A program made the position numbers and the translations under genes. Positions 35,817 to 45,681 of a stretch of DNA of 64,000 bases are shown here, in pieces. The stretch is from Sphagnum compactum (lineage: Eukaryota > Bryophyta > Sphagnopsida > Sphagnales), in the NCBI GenBank assembly GCA_965153455.1, contig OZ234495.1, positions 7,250,875 to 7,314,874 on the forward strand. Direction: 5' to 3'. The notes under the pieces were generated by a model. The model searched no databases and had not been told where the DNA came from. It saw only the letters and a program-made list of their open reading frames with translations. Numbering within the stretch: position 1 is the first letter of the stretch; each line of letters starts with the position of its first letter.

Positions 35817-36730
35817 CTCCAAGCTCATCCTTGCTACCCCCATACCACTCAGAAGTATTTCTGATGTTGATGTCTAAAATGTCCAACTCAAGGAAACTGG
35901 TCTCAATCAAAACAACCAACAACAACAAATAGATGTGGAATCTATTTGTAATTGGCTGCTAGAACTTTTTTAACTTCAAAGAAGCAAAATGCTAAAAAGA
36001 TTGCATAATGAACGAAGAGAATGAGAGAGACAAAGAGAGATTGATCTTTACTTGGTGCTGTGACTAGATCTGGCCATGATGTTGATGGGCTTCATCAGTG
36101 ACAAATCTATCTTGAGAGAGGGTTGTCCTTCAATCTCCAACTGTGTGAAGAGCTTCTCCACATCTGTCACCCAATCCTTCAGTTTCACCAACACTTGGAA
36201 CTCTGAATCTTGCAACATACCATTAGAACTTTGGTAACCACAGATGGGGTGGGTGGTACAAGCAGGCACATAAGGATCAATGCCTCTAGTCATGCAACAA
36301 AATTGTGCATGCCGAGTTTTTCTTGACTTTGTGTGGAATACATTGCAGGATCTTCAAGGCCTGCACATCAAGTAGCATCTCAAAACAAGTCATGTTGCAC
36401 TAAGTGTTTGAGGTATTCCTGACAGCCATACAAGTCATGCAAGGACTCTAGCGAAACTTGCAGCAGCACACTGTAACTAATCTAACAAGATCATTACAGC
36501 TGTCAAAGTCAACATCTAATATCACCATGTATTGGATTTAAAACAAGAACTGTTGTAAAAGGGCCATAAGACAGAGCAACTATGCAATCAGCTTGATGCC
36601 AATAACATCTCTGCAGTTAGAATTTCAGAAATCCACTCTGTGGACTTCATGCAACAGAACGCATAAAACCTCTTTCAACATTCTTGAAAGAATAGGTCCA
36701 CCAGCCAAATATCTCAGGGTACACTATTTC

Positions 36731-37951
36731 AGCTATCCAATTTCCAACATCTGTGGATCTAACCATTCACACAAACCATCCATGTTTAGATCCTTGGTGA
36801 CAGACATAAGTATTCAGAGCATTGAGATGTATCCATATTCTGATGGTATCAAATTCTTCACCAATACCCTGCCATATAGGTGTATATTCTACTCACCTTG
36901 AAATTCAAGCTTCAACATTCATCCTTCCTGTTGCCTAAACATAACAACCCAACTCAACATCTCATATTCCTAATGGCTTTGCTTGTCTATGAAAAGCATG
37001 CATTTACATCAATAAGCTATGAATTCATCTTAAGTGAAGCCACCAAGGCTGCTCAACTACAACATTGTAAAAGTGCAGTACCACTTGGGAAGGTGTCCCC
37101 TGGAATGAAGTACTGTGTGCATGTGTGCATGACCCACAATTACCTCATTTTCAACAGGGCATATACTCAGCAGTTCATTTCCATATCACAAAGTTGAGCT
37201 ATCCTAAATACTGTGTGCTATGAAATTGAGACGTGTTACAAGCTCGTTGCAGACACAGCACACATGATTGGCTCCATTAGGTTCAAGTATTGAAGATTTG
37301 CTGGCAATGCATCCCATGGCAACATAGCCAGGCAGTGCCACTGGATACCAAAATGACACCGGCTCCTCCATACCTCTCCACTTTGTGATCTATCCCCGCT
37401 CCTGAAACCGAAGTGGTTTGTCAAGAAGGCCCCATTCTATTGTATCATTCAACACTAATCCAATACTTGGTGGTTCATAACTGCAAGCCAAAAAAGTCAT
37501 TACAAAATTTTACATCTTTTGTTCAACCTTGTGGTAACAATATTACAGTGCTACAATCTACAACAAACTTGTAAACCTTGAAAAAACTCCAAAGTGTTGA
37601 ACCTTCTTTGAAGTATCACCACAACCTAACACAAAAAAAATACAACAAAAAGGCATCAGATACAAAAAAGAAAACAACAGAAAAATGGTTTACCCTTGAA
37701 CAGCCAAATCACCCAACATTGCACATCCTGGGGGAACAGTTGGGTGCCAAATTGAGACTCCATTCTTTTGAGCCACTGCCCTTATCACACCAAATCAGTT
37801 TGAATATGGCCACCTTTTCATAACTTCGTCCAGAAGAAAGTCCCTGTGAAACAACCACACCATACTCATTATTTCCAAAACTGATGTAACAAAGTTTTAT
37901 TGTTTTCCTGGAAAACCGACCTCCAAAGTCACTACTCCAAATGTACAACAT
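36731..37951. repeat. Duplicated block, copy B (partner 34,615-35,816)
   Basis: The better preserved copy of the pair. It keeps the intron acceptor at 37,481-37,483 and the FWYP-coding exon missing from copy A. The blocks are displaced by about 2.1 kb, and the sequences flanking both ends diverge abruptly. Confidence 0.85.
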
Positions 37952-39042
37952 CCTTCTGAAGCTGCGCAATCTCCTTTGGATACCTCCCAAAATCTGCAAC
38001 TATGAGAATTGAGTCTTTAAACCTCTCTCTGTAATACCTGTCCATAAATAACCCAACACCCCTGCTGAAGTGTCAATCATTGACAAAATGTTCAGCTTGT
38101 TGACAAAAGAAAACCACCACAAAGTGTCCTTGTACTCAAAAAACCATCATAATTTATTTTTTTCTCTTTGCTTCTCAAACCGGTCTCCAAACGTTGCAAC
38201 ACTCACTGTTGTTTTCTCTCATGAACAATACTCACAAACCAGACTTGTTTTGTTACTGAATCCTAGAATTAGCAAGCAAGCAAGCTGGAGACAGCAACAG
38301 AGACGGTTTCAGAAACCATTTCTGAAACCAGTTTCTTTAGGGGGAAAAACGCTAAAGAAACAAAAGCTCGGACTTCTGTCATTCCATGAAAAAAATACAG
38401 GAGGTATTCAAACACCAGCAACGAAAATCCTCCGATTAGCAAATGGATGATTGAAAGTAAAAGACGGATATGCAAGTACACGCGTTGAACAAAACACCAT
38501 GTTTGCTCGCATACCATCGCAGGTGTCTTTCGTGAACGCACTGCAGCTGCTACACCAACTACAGTCCCGCGTCAAAAAAATACACTCCAAGACAGGAGTC
38601 GCAGAGAGTCTTCGGCTCGATAATGTTCTGGTTCTTCTCGAACACGGACATTGCAAGCTGTATTCAATGCCAAAACTTCATCAGCGACAACAGCAGTAGC
38701 AGCTAAAATAATCGATGGCACAAAATATTTCAACATTGGCCGATTAAAAAATCTCAAAAAACATGTCACTCCCTGTCGCGATCACACTCCCTCACCGCAT
38801 ACATTTTGACCACTCGGACAAAAACGTCCACAAAAGACGCAAAGAAGCATACCCCAAAAAATAAGAAACATAGTCCACAACACAACAAATGACCAAATTT
38901 TCTCGGACAAACGTATTCCGCGCCCTCCCGCACCGTCACCAATAGCGCAAAATTCAAAACCGAGGCCTGGAAAAGATACCAAGTTATTAAAACCAGAAAA
39001 AAGAAGAGCAAGAAGAAGCAACTGATGGAGCTTGCAACTTAC

Positions 39043-39138
39043 AGTGTCCTCGTTGGAAGGAAGGCCAAAGTCGAGCCCCACAAATTTTGCCAGCGGCGGC
39101 TCTCCCACCTCAGGATCCTCCTCCATGCCTCCCAACAT
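39043..39138 (-). CDS. Possible first coding exon, unknown product
   Basis: A minus-strand ATG at 39,138 (or 39,126) opens a frame MLGGMEEDPEVGEPPLAKF that continues to LPSNEDT and ends at a consensus donor ACT|GTAAGT. Surrounding sequence from about 38,450 to 39,420 is richer in CpG than the flanks, like a plant promoter or first exon, and a TATATT stretch lies about 20 bp upstream. No domain is recognised and no following exon could be linked with confidence. It could be the start of the VPS13/Vps62-like pseudogene downstream or of another gene. Confidence 0.3.
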
Positions 39139-39419
39139 CACAGACCCTAATATACAGTTATATCACGGACTCCTCTCTACTACAAAGCAGCATAACAACA
39201 CAAGAACTGACATTCTCCTTTGGATTTGTCGCCCACGATCACTCCGTTACATCCTCTTGCTGTCTCTCCTCTCTCAGTCTTGCGGGCTCTCGCTGTGTGC
39301 GTGGGAGAAAGAGAAACGGAAAGCGGGAGTACTGTTTGGTCAGTGGCATTCTTGGTCGTTGGCAAGTAGAATGGTGGGGTGTAAATTATGAGTACTCTAC
39401 GTACGGTAATTAATTAATC

Positions 39420-41600
39420 AGACTTTTCGCCCATTTATTGCCAATCACTGTGTAACTCTCTACTGCCTTTATTATTTCCTCACTTTATTTACTCACCCTT
39501 TGTAATTGTCTTTTGAACCTCTCTCTCCCCTTCCCCACTCTATCAACTCTGTGCACTGTGCGTCTTTGTCTCGTTTTTGCAATTCAAGTGAATTGAAGTG
39601 TCTCCTTTGAACGGGCTCGATTCCCATGAAGCCCACTCCGGATTCCTTTATACAAAGGTAAAACTGCTGTGATTTTCAAAAAAGGTTTCCCGTGATACCC
39701 AACAGGTACCTGTCATTTATCACGAGAAAAATATATAACAGAGATCTTTTCGTGAACGTAATGCCTATGGAGGGGAGCAGTTACATTTTCAAAAAACCTG
39801 GCAGCATTCTAGGCTCTGGCAAGCTACCTGTACCAACACCTCAAACAAATTTACCAGGTTTTTGTGTTTGTGTAGCCTTGTGGGATTAGATCGAACATTT
39901 AAGGTTTGGTGATCATGGGTTGGTATTATTAATTACACTAAAAGGATTTTTTTGGTGTGTGATGGTTTCTTTCACTATCATTTTGAGCCACGCCAAAACA
40001 TGAGGAATTCCTTGTTTGTTTGTGGATTTCAGTTTTCTCAATGTCCAAAACTCATGTTAGATGTGCTTTTACAACCTTCCAACAAATCCTAACCTAAAAC
40101 CAAGAATTCTTGCAACTGCAGCTAGGCCGTCACTTCTGTGCATACACAATAGCAGATGCTGCAAGGAATGCTCTAGGGCTCTGTTTAGAGATGATGGATC
40201 TTCCATATTGAGTCAGGTCCTCAAGGGCTTGCATATTTTGATCATTGATCTAGACCTATGAAGACTAGAAGTTTCAGGATGCAAAGTTAGGAGGTTGCAA
40301 TTCCAAGACAAGTGAGGTGCATTTATATCTATGAGATTGTAGACAAAACTCCACTGGTGCATGTGTGCTGCGTTTCCATGTGGAGTAAGCAAACAGGGTC
40401 AGTGCTGAAGTTCAGAAACTCTTAAAAAATGTACCATAAACTACCCAGTCGACAGTATAATTTTGAATCATCCAATGTGATTTAATTTAAGAATCATAGA
40501 AATTGACTTGTGATTGCTCAATGCCTACACTGGCTATGGCTTTTGGAATGGCCATTGCTGGTGACGTTGTGAAAAGTTCTGGTGCTTGTAGAAATTCATA
40601 CAGAACCAGTGAGTAGCAGTAACTACCTGTTAGGGCTGCCCGCTGACTATCATCAGCTAAAAAAAATTGTGTTCACAATAATGCCACAGTGGTTGTTGCT
40701 TGATATCCGCCTGTGAAATAGTCTGAAATCAACCATAATTCTTTCATCAGCAGCCACTATTCCAAATCATGTCCACCAGAGACTACCAAGTAGATAACCA
40801 TGGGTCAAAGAGATACAATCAGCACAATGTTCCTGACCCATGCCTTTTCTAGTCTACAAGAGCTACTTTGCTAAGCACATGCAAAATTTCTAAACAGAGA
40901 GAAAATGGCATTCAAATTAGCAGTGCTTCATCGGGCCCATCATTCAGTGTGCCAAACAAGTGCTACAAATATTTGGCTAAAACAATGTGCATAAGAATTA
41001 AAAAGATATTGCTGCAAGTCTCAAAGATTTCCGACCTTTGTTGGCATTTTTACTCCTTTAGGTGGTTTTGCAATATGTCTGTTGTGGAGGATTCCAAAAT
41101 GTGACCGATCTAATTTACAGGAACACGGCAGATGGAATATATAATAAAAAACATCTTCTAGCAACAGGACACATGAGTGATTTGTTGTGCTTGCAGCCTA
41201 ACAAGACTCTCATGATTGCATATCATTCAAGTTCTATCAATACAAAAAGGATCACTGCCTCACAATACTCACAAAGCATTGTATTGTGCATTGTATTAGG
41301 TTTAGGGTTCCAGGACTCACAGGACTTGATTATTAGTGATGTCCAACATGCCATGTACAGGGGAAGGGATTGTAGCTGGACATGGCTCTTCATTACCCAA
41401 AGCGATGAACCCGTTACCACTTGTTTGCTGTTACCAACCTATACAGTGTTGGCCTGCGCAGGAAACAAAAAAACACACACTGAGAACCATTCTCAAAACA
41501 CATCAACACAGCCTATTGTACATGGCTATAGGATCAATCTCTTCAATTGCTTCAACCTGACACTGGCCTTGCATGAAGATTATAAGGATACCTTGGAAAG
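39420..41600. other. Intergenic DNA, no supported gene
   Basis: The longest frame (41,062-41,604, plus) has no recognisable domain and overlaps a segment shared with another locus. It is not taken as a gene. No exon series could be built on either strand. Confidence 0.45.
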
Positions 41601-41604
41601 CTAG

Positions 41605-41870
41605 TCAGAAGCTCAACAACTTCATCAGAAATCACACCAAAAAACAAATGTGACCACATCCATCTCTTTGCTAATTGCAATGAACCACACTTTTTTACAT
41701 GAGCAAAGCATAATTGACAGTAAAGACCAATCACAAAACAAACTTCCCATACATCCTGATAGAATCCTAACACAGTTCCAGCACTCATTCCCAAGGCAAG
41801 TTTTCAACCTGGTGCAATATGAGGTATATGTTATTCACTTGACAGTAAGACCATAGGCAGGATATGAGTC
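41605..41870 (+). repeat. Duplicated NRAP-like exon and intron, copy 2
   Basis: Near-copy of 27,155-27,415. On the minus strand it encodes AKRWMWSHLFFGVISDEVVELL. The acceptor GCAG of copy 1 has become GCAA here. The neighbouring exon pieces 3 and 4 of copy 1 are not present next to it, so it is a smaller fragment of the same NOL6/NRAP-type gene. Confidence 0.75.
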
Positions 41871-43149
41871 ACCCTCAGGCCTACCTCCACTAAAGAAACA
41901 CCTTGAGCCAAGGAAGTATTTTTTCTCACTCACTCAGAAAGTGAAAGAACAAGTCATGAGTGTTATGAGGAGAGGAAATCTTTAAGATAATTTTCTTATA
42001 ATGGATTCGGCGTATGTCGACACCCCTAGCAAAGAAGAATACCTAAAGGTGACCCCAACATGGTCATGGAGTTTACCTTCTTGAGTTGTCTTCCATAAAC
42101 ACTAACTTTTGTTAGTCTCTGGCTTACAATTACTTTACAACAAGTTGCTATGACTGATTCTACTACAAATCACTCTATTCTCAAAACTATCCCTGCCATT
42201 TATTGAAACAAGAAATGATTCTGGAACCCACAAGTATTTTTTTCCTTCCATTAGCTCTATACACAAGTCCAAAGTCTGACGCATGGACATCCAGAATGTC
42301 AAAAACAGGCTTCTTCAAACTTCAACAAATCACCAGTAACAGAAGGCTGTAGACTATATAGTTTTCAGTAGCAGATTTCAGCAGAGAAACCACAAGCTTT
42401 CAGACTCAAATCTTTCAAAAGACTATGTCACAATGACCAAAACAACTGTCAGTATTAAATGCTAACCATGCCTAGAAACTGAGTTACTGACTATACCAGA
42501 AAAGCCAAACAGCCAGTAATGGAAGTAGGATTGAAACCCTGCCCATCCAAAAACAATGTAGTCTTGGTGGGACTGCAGGTCATTGGTCTTTCAAAGACAA
42601 GTGACTATATGTTTGTTATTTATCACTTTTATAGTTTAGTTTTCTAATATGACGTCCTTAGAGCATCTCCAACCAGTCACTATGAAAAATGTTTTTACCT
42701 TAAAGTTGTCGACCATAATGGAGGGGCCACCCATTGTTTGTAAAGGAGGATCCAAATCAAACCCCACCCATCCCCTATCATCATGGCTCGTTGCTAGTAG
42801 AGAGCTCGTCTCTCTAATCAACAACCACTTTTTTTCTATCAATCTTTTTTTTTGTGTCAAAATGGCGATCATCTATAGAAGAAGATTAAAAAATGGCTAT
42901 GATTTTTAACACTTCCTTTTGTCTAGCGACTGAAAGTTTTCAAAAATAGTTTGGTTTTGAATTTGAGAATTTTAATGTTGGTTTTTGGTGAAAAAAATTG
43001 GCAGTAAAAATAAAGCTAATCAACATCGCATTTCTTTGCAAGTTCTATCCCAAACATCCTTTACAAGCTCATCCCAAACATCCTTTCTCTGCAACAAACA
43101 TTCTTTGTTGATCTTGTTCTTCTACAACTTGTTTATTTTATAATTGTCG

Positions 43150-44429
43150 ATGGCGAGATGGCAACAACAACTACTAGATGGGATTGCACAAGCATTTAAA
43201 GACAAAGCTGCAACCGATCTTGTGTTTGTTGCATTGTTGTTTTAGGTACCAAATCTTCAACAGCAAGCAAGAAGGCAAGATGAAAGGTCCATCCTTGGTC
43301 GTAGATCGAATGTGGCTTGAAAGTGTGAGCCATATTCAAATTTTGCATGACTATTTGCAAAAACATCTAAGTCTATGATGATCACCTTTTGACATCGATA
43401 TCAAGTTCATCACCCACTATTCCTTCGAATCATGGAGAGCATATGTGCACATGATCCTTATTTTGTTCAAAAAATATATGCGTGTGATGTTATAGGCTTG
43501 AGTTCAATTCAAAAATGCACAAGTATTTTGCACATGCTTGCATATGGTGAAGTTGTTGATACATGCGATGAGTATTGTAGGATTGAAAAAAACACATCAC
43601 ATGAATGTCTCTAACACTTTGTGAGAGCGACCAAGGAAGTTTTTCAACCCAAATTTCTCAAGCAACCAACACAAGCCGATTTGGAGAAACAAATGATAGT
43701 GAATCCAAATAGCGGGTGGTCGGGCATGGTTACTTCCTTGGACTATATGCATTATCATTGGAAAATTGTCATGTTGTTTGGTAGACCAGTTCCTTCACTG
43801 ATAATAATGGGAATAAATCCATCATTTTTGGAGGTGATAGCAAATCAAAGGTTGTGGATTTGACACCCTTATTTCGGCTTGCCAGGAGGCAACAATGATC
43901 CAAATGTTTTAGATAGGAGCCCTCTAATCCGGGATTTGTTGGGGTTGCAAGTGCCAACTTCAATTTCAAGGTAAATGGTAATGTACATCTTCACTACTAC
44001 TTGCTCGTAAAGGGGATCTATCCTTGATGGTCTTGTTTTGTATCCACCATACAAGAACCTCAAGGAGAAATATCTTAACATTTTTCCAAAATGCAAGAGG
44101 TAACTTACAAAGATATTGAGTGTTGTTTCAGTGTATTGCATTTGAAATGGCAGATTGTGGCTAATCCTTGTTGCTTGTGGGATCGTGTTGTAATTGCAGA
44201 CATGTTGATGGCATGCATCATACTACACAACATGGTAATCGATGATGAACAAATGGAGGTCTTGAAACCGACCATTGAATTGCAACAAAGCAATTAGATG
44301 AAGAGGGGATTAACATTTGTAGAATGCATTCAAGGCACAAAAGAAATCGAAAATCAAGCGGCATACTACAATTTGAAAAATGATCTAATTGATCACCTCT
44401 GGGCATTGAAAGGCTTCAATCATCTCTAA
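43150..44429 (+). pseudogene. PIF/Harbinger (HARBI1-like) transposase, broken
   Basis: Reading frames from about 43,150 to 44,429 match plant Harbinger transposases (Plant_tran, DDE fold): GLSSIQKCTSILHMLAYGE, HFVRATKEVFQPKFL, SLDYMHYHWK with the first catalytic Asp, HPYFGLPGGNND, YYLLVKGIYP, YKDIECCFSVLH with the catalytic Glu, and ACIILHNMVIDDE. In-frame stops lie at 43,612-43,614, 43,861-43,863, 44,025-44,027 and 44,295-44,297, and a frameshift follows RDLLGLQVP. The usual LADGIYP reads LVKGIYP, so the second catalytic Asp is also replaced (Lys codon at 44,010-44,012). The protein would excise and insert the element by TTA target choice. This copy cannot. Confidence 0.9.
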
Positions 44430-45086
44430 ACTTTTTTATTTACACAAATTTTGCATTCTATTATGTTTGGCATTTTTCCAATTTTCTAGTTAACGAGTCT
44501 AACTTGCCAAATCCAAAATATTGTGGTCATTTCCTTCTTCTATGATATCTGTGATTGGTGATATGCTTGCAATAGGGGTGGAGACTAATGTTGTTCCACT
44601 TGGCTCTAGTGTCACCATGTTGGTTTATGCATTGTTGTGTTTGAGGCGATTTTGAAACAACTATAATTCTTTTTGCCTTAAATGAAAATATTCACGTGCT
44701 TCATGCAACTACAGTTGATCATTGGGCATGGAGAAAAAGGTCATCATACTCTAGTCTTGAATGATGGCAATCCTCTCCAAAGTTACAACTGCCATGTTTA
44801 CAATGGCGCAAGCTTGGGCACTAATGTTGCTACTTTCTATTTGTTTCATGGCCTTTCGGTCTTCTTTTGCCCTCTTGCAACCTTGTGGCCAATTAGAAGG
44901 TGGAATCATATTGGGGGTAATGCCTACAACATCAATCTCCTACACCCCATCGCTACCAAAGTTTGTGGAGTCACCAAAACTAACCTTCCTTTTCATTACT
45001 AGTGATGTCTTCTTTCTTTTTTCTCATAGGTCAGCCCGCCAAGGTATGTCTTTCAAAACATACCAAGCATAAATGAAAATGAATGT

Positions 45087-45590
45087 TTAATGTTTTGGGT
45101 GTTTTGTCTTGTACAAGTTGAGAGCTTTTCGCACTATATCTTTAGTCCCTATCCCTAATTCACAAAGAACAAGCACAGCTATGTAGTGTCCTACAAACTT
45201 GGCAACATAATGCTTGATGATGCCCCATTTTGTTTCCAAACTCCTTGCAAATCTTGGAGCAAAACCAACAAGACACAATTCATTGAAGTGATTTTGCACC
45301 CAATCCCAAAATGTTGCATATTTTTGCTTGTTCATGAGCACCAAGTCTTGTGATATATGGAGAAACAAGCAACACAGTTGTTGTTCCTCATTTACAACAA
45401 TTATTTTTCCTTTTCTTACTTTCGATTGTGAGTGTGCAAGGTTGTCAATTGTTACAAATGCTTCAACAATGTTCAGTGACACCATTTTGTGTGTGATGAT
45501 GTCAAAAATGTGTTGTAGCAAGACCCTTTGATTTATCTCAAATGTGGAGGTGGGAGAGAAGATTTTCGGCGGAGCCACGATGATGTGCAA
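45087..45590 (-). CDS. Harbinger Myb-like / NAM-associated DNA-binding protein
   Basis: An uninterrupted 167-codon minus-strand frame encodes the second protein of the Harbinger element. It contains VVNEEQQLCCLFLHISQDL, FWDWVQNHFNE, SLETKWGIIKHYVAKFVGH and KALNLYKTKHPKH, which follow the order of the Myb/SANT-like, NAM-associated C-terminal pattern of plant PIF/Pong accessory proteins (W..E, FW.RV, L..RW..I...V.KFVG, AL.L.K.KHPK). Such proteins bind the element's subterminal DNA and help bring the transposase to the nucleus. The usual extra C-terminal segment (F.F.HCW) is cut short by the stop at 45,087. Start choice is uncertain; the frame opens at ATG 45,590. It converges with the dead transposase. 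Confidence 0.7.
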   Translation of the reverse strand: MHIIVAPPKIFSPTSTFEINQRVLLQHIFDIITHKMVSLNIVEAFVTIDNLAHSQSKVRKGKIIVVNEEQQLCCLFLHISQDLVLMNKQKYATFWDWVQNHFNELCLVGFAPRFARSLETKWGIIKHYVAKFVGHYIAVLVLCELGIGTKDIVRKALNLYKTKHPKH

Positions 45591-45681
45591 TGGTGGGGTG
45601 CCATCCTAGCCATTTTTTTGCGCCATCATATTTTTTTGCCATTGCCAGGGTTTTTAATGCACCCCAGTGGAAATGCTCTTA

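Larger units (their letters stand above)
34615..38110 (-). pseudogene. VPS13/Vps62-type (DUF946) gene fragment with internal duplication
   Basis: Minus-strand exon-like pieces match the Vps62/DUF946-type repeats found in plant VPS13-like lipid-transfer proteins. In copy B an exon at 37,843-37,694 reads FKLIWCDKGSGSK, then after a one-base shift VSIWHPTVPPGCAMLGDLA. The next exon (37,480-37,240) reads YEPPSIGLVLND, an internal TAG, then EEPVSFWYPVALPGYVAMG. Between the copies lie an exon at about 36,211-36,052 (LVKLKDWVTDVEKLF...) and one near 35,900-35,800 (LELDILDINIRNTSEWYGG). Copy A (34,615-35,816) repeats copy B (36,731-37,951) including introns. Copy A has lost an acceptor and about 100 bp of the FWYP exon. 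The shared frameshift shows the gene was dead before duplication. Most of the more than 3,000-residue protein is absent. A first exon at 39,043-39,138 might or might not belong here. Confidence 0.65.
42661..45678. mobile_element. PIF/Harbinger DNA transposon, 3,018 bp
   Basis: The element is bounded by imperfect terminal inverted repeats, left GAGCATCTCCAACCAG and right (reverse complement) GAGCATTTCCACTGGG, and by perfect 3-bp target-site duplications TTA at 42,658-42,660 and 45,679-45,681. TTA/TAA duplications and GGGCATCTCC-like termini are typical of PIF/Harbinger. Inside are a broken DDE transposase (plus strand) and a convergent intact Myb-like/NAM-associated ORF (minus strand), the standard two-gene content. 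The transposase damage makes this copy non-autonomous now, though the ends might still be used by another copy's enzyme. Confidence 0.9.

Noticed and set aside
38269-38656. Minus-strand frames between the VPS13-like block and the 39.1-kb exon
   Set aside because: No domain, no consensus splice links to either neighbour, and overlapping frames on both strands look equally good.
41062-41604. 180-codon plus-strand open frame
   Set aside because: No recognisable domain, low-quality composition, and its right end runs up to sequence duplicated from an NRAP-like gene read on the other strand.
42510-42600. B-box-like stretch (GGGTTTCAATCC on the minus strand)
   Set aside because: One weak match to the Pol III box, with no A-box, no fold and no second copy.
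44682-45072. Two plus-strand frames of about 105 codons inside the Harbinger element
   Set aside because: They match no Harbinger protein and lie between the transposase end and the convergent Myb-like ORF.
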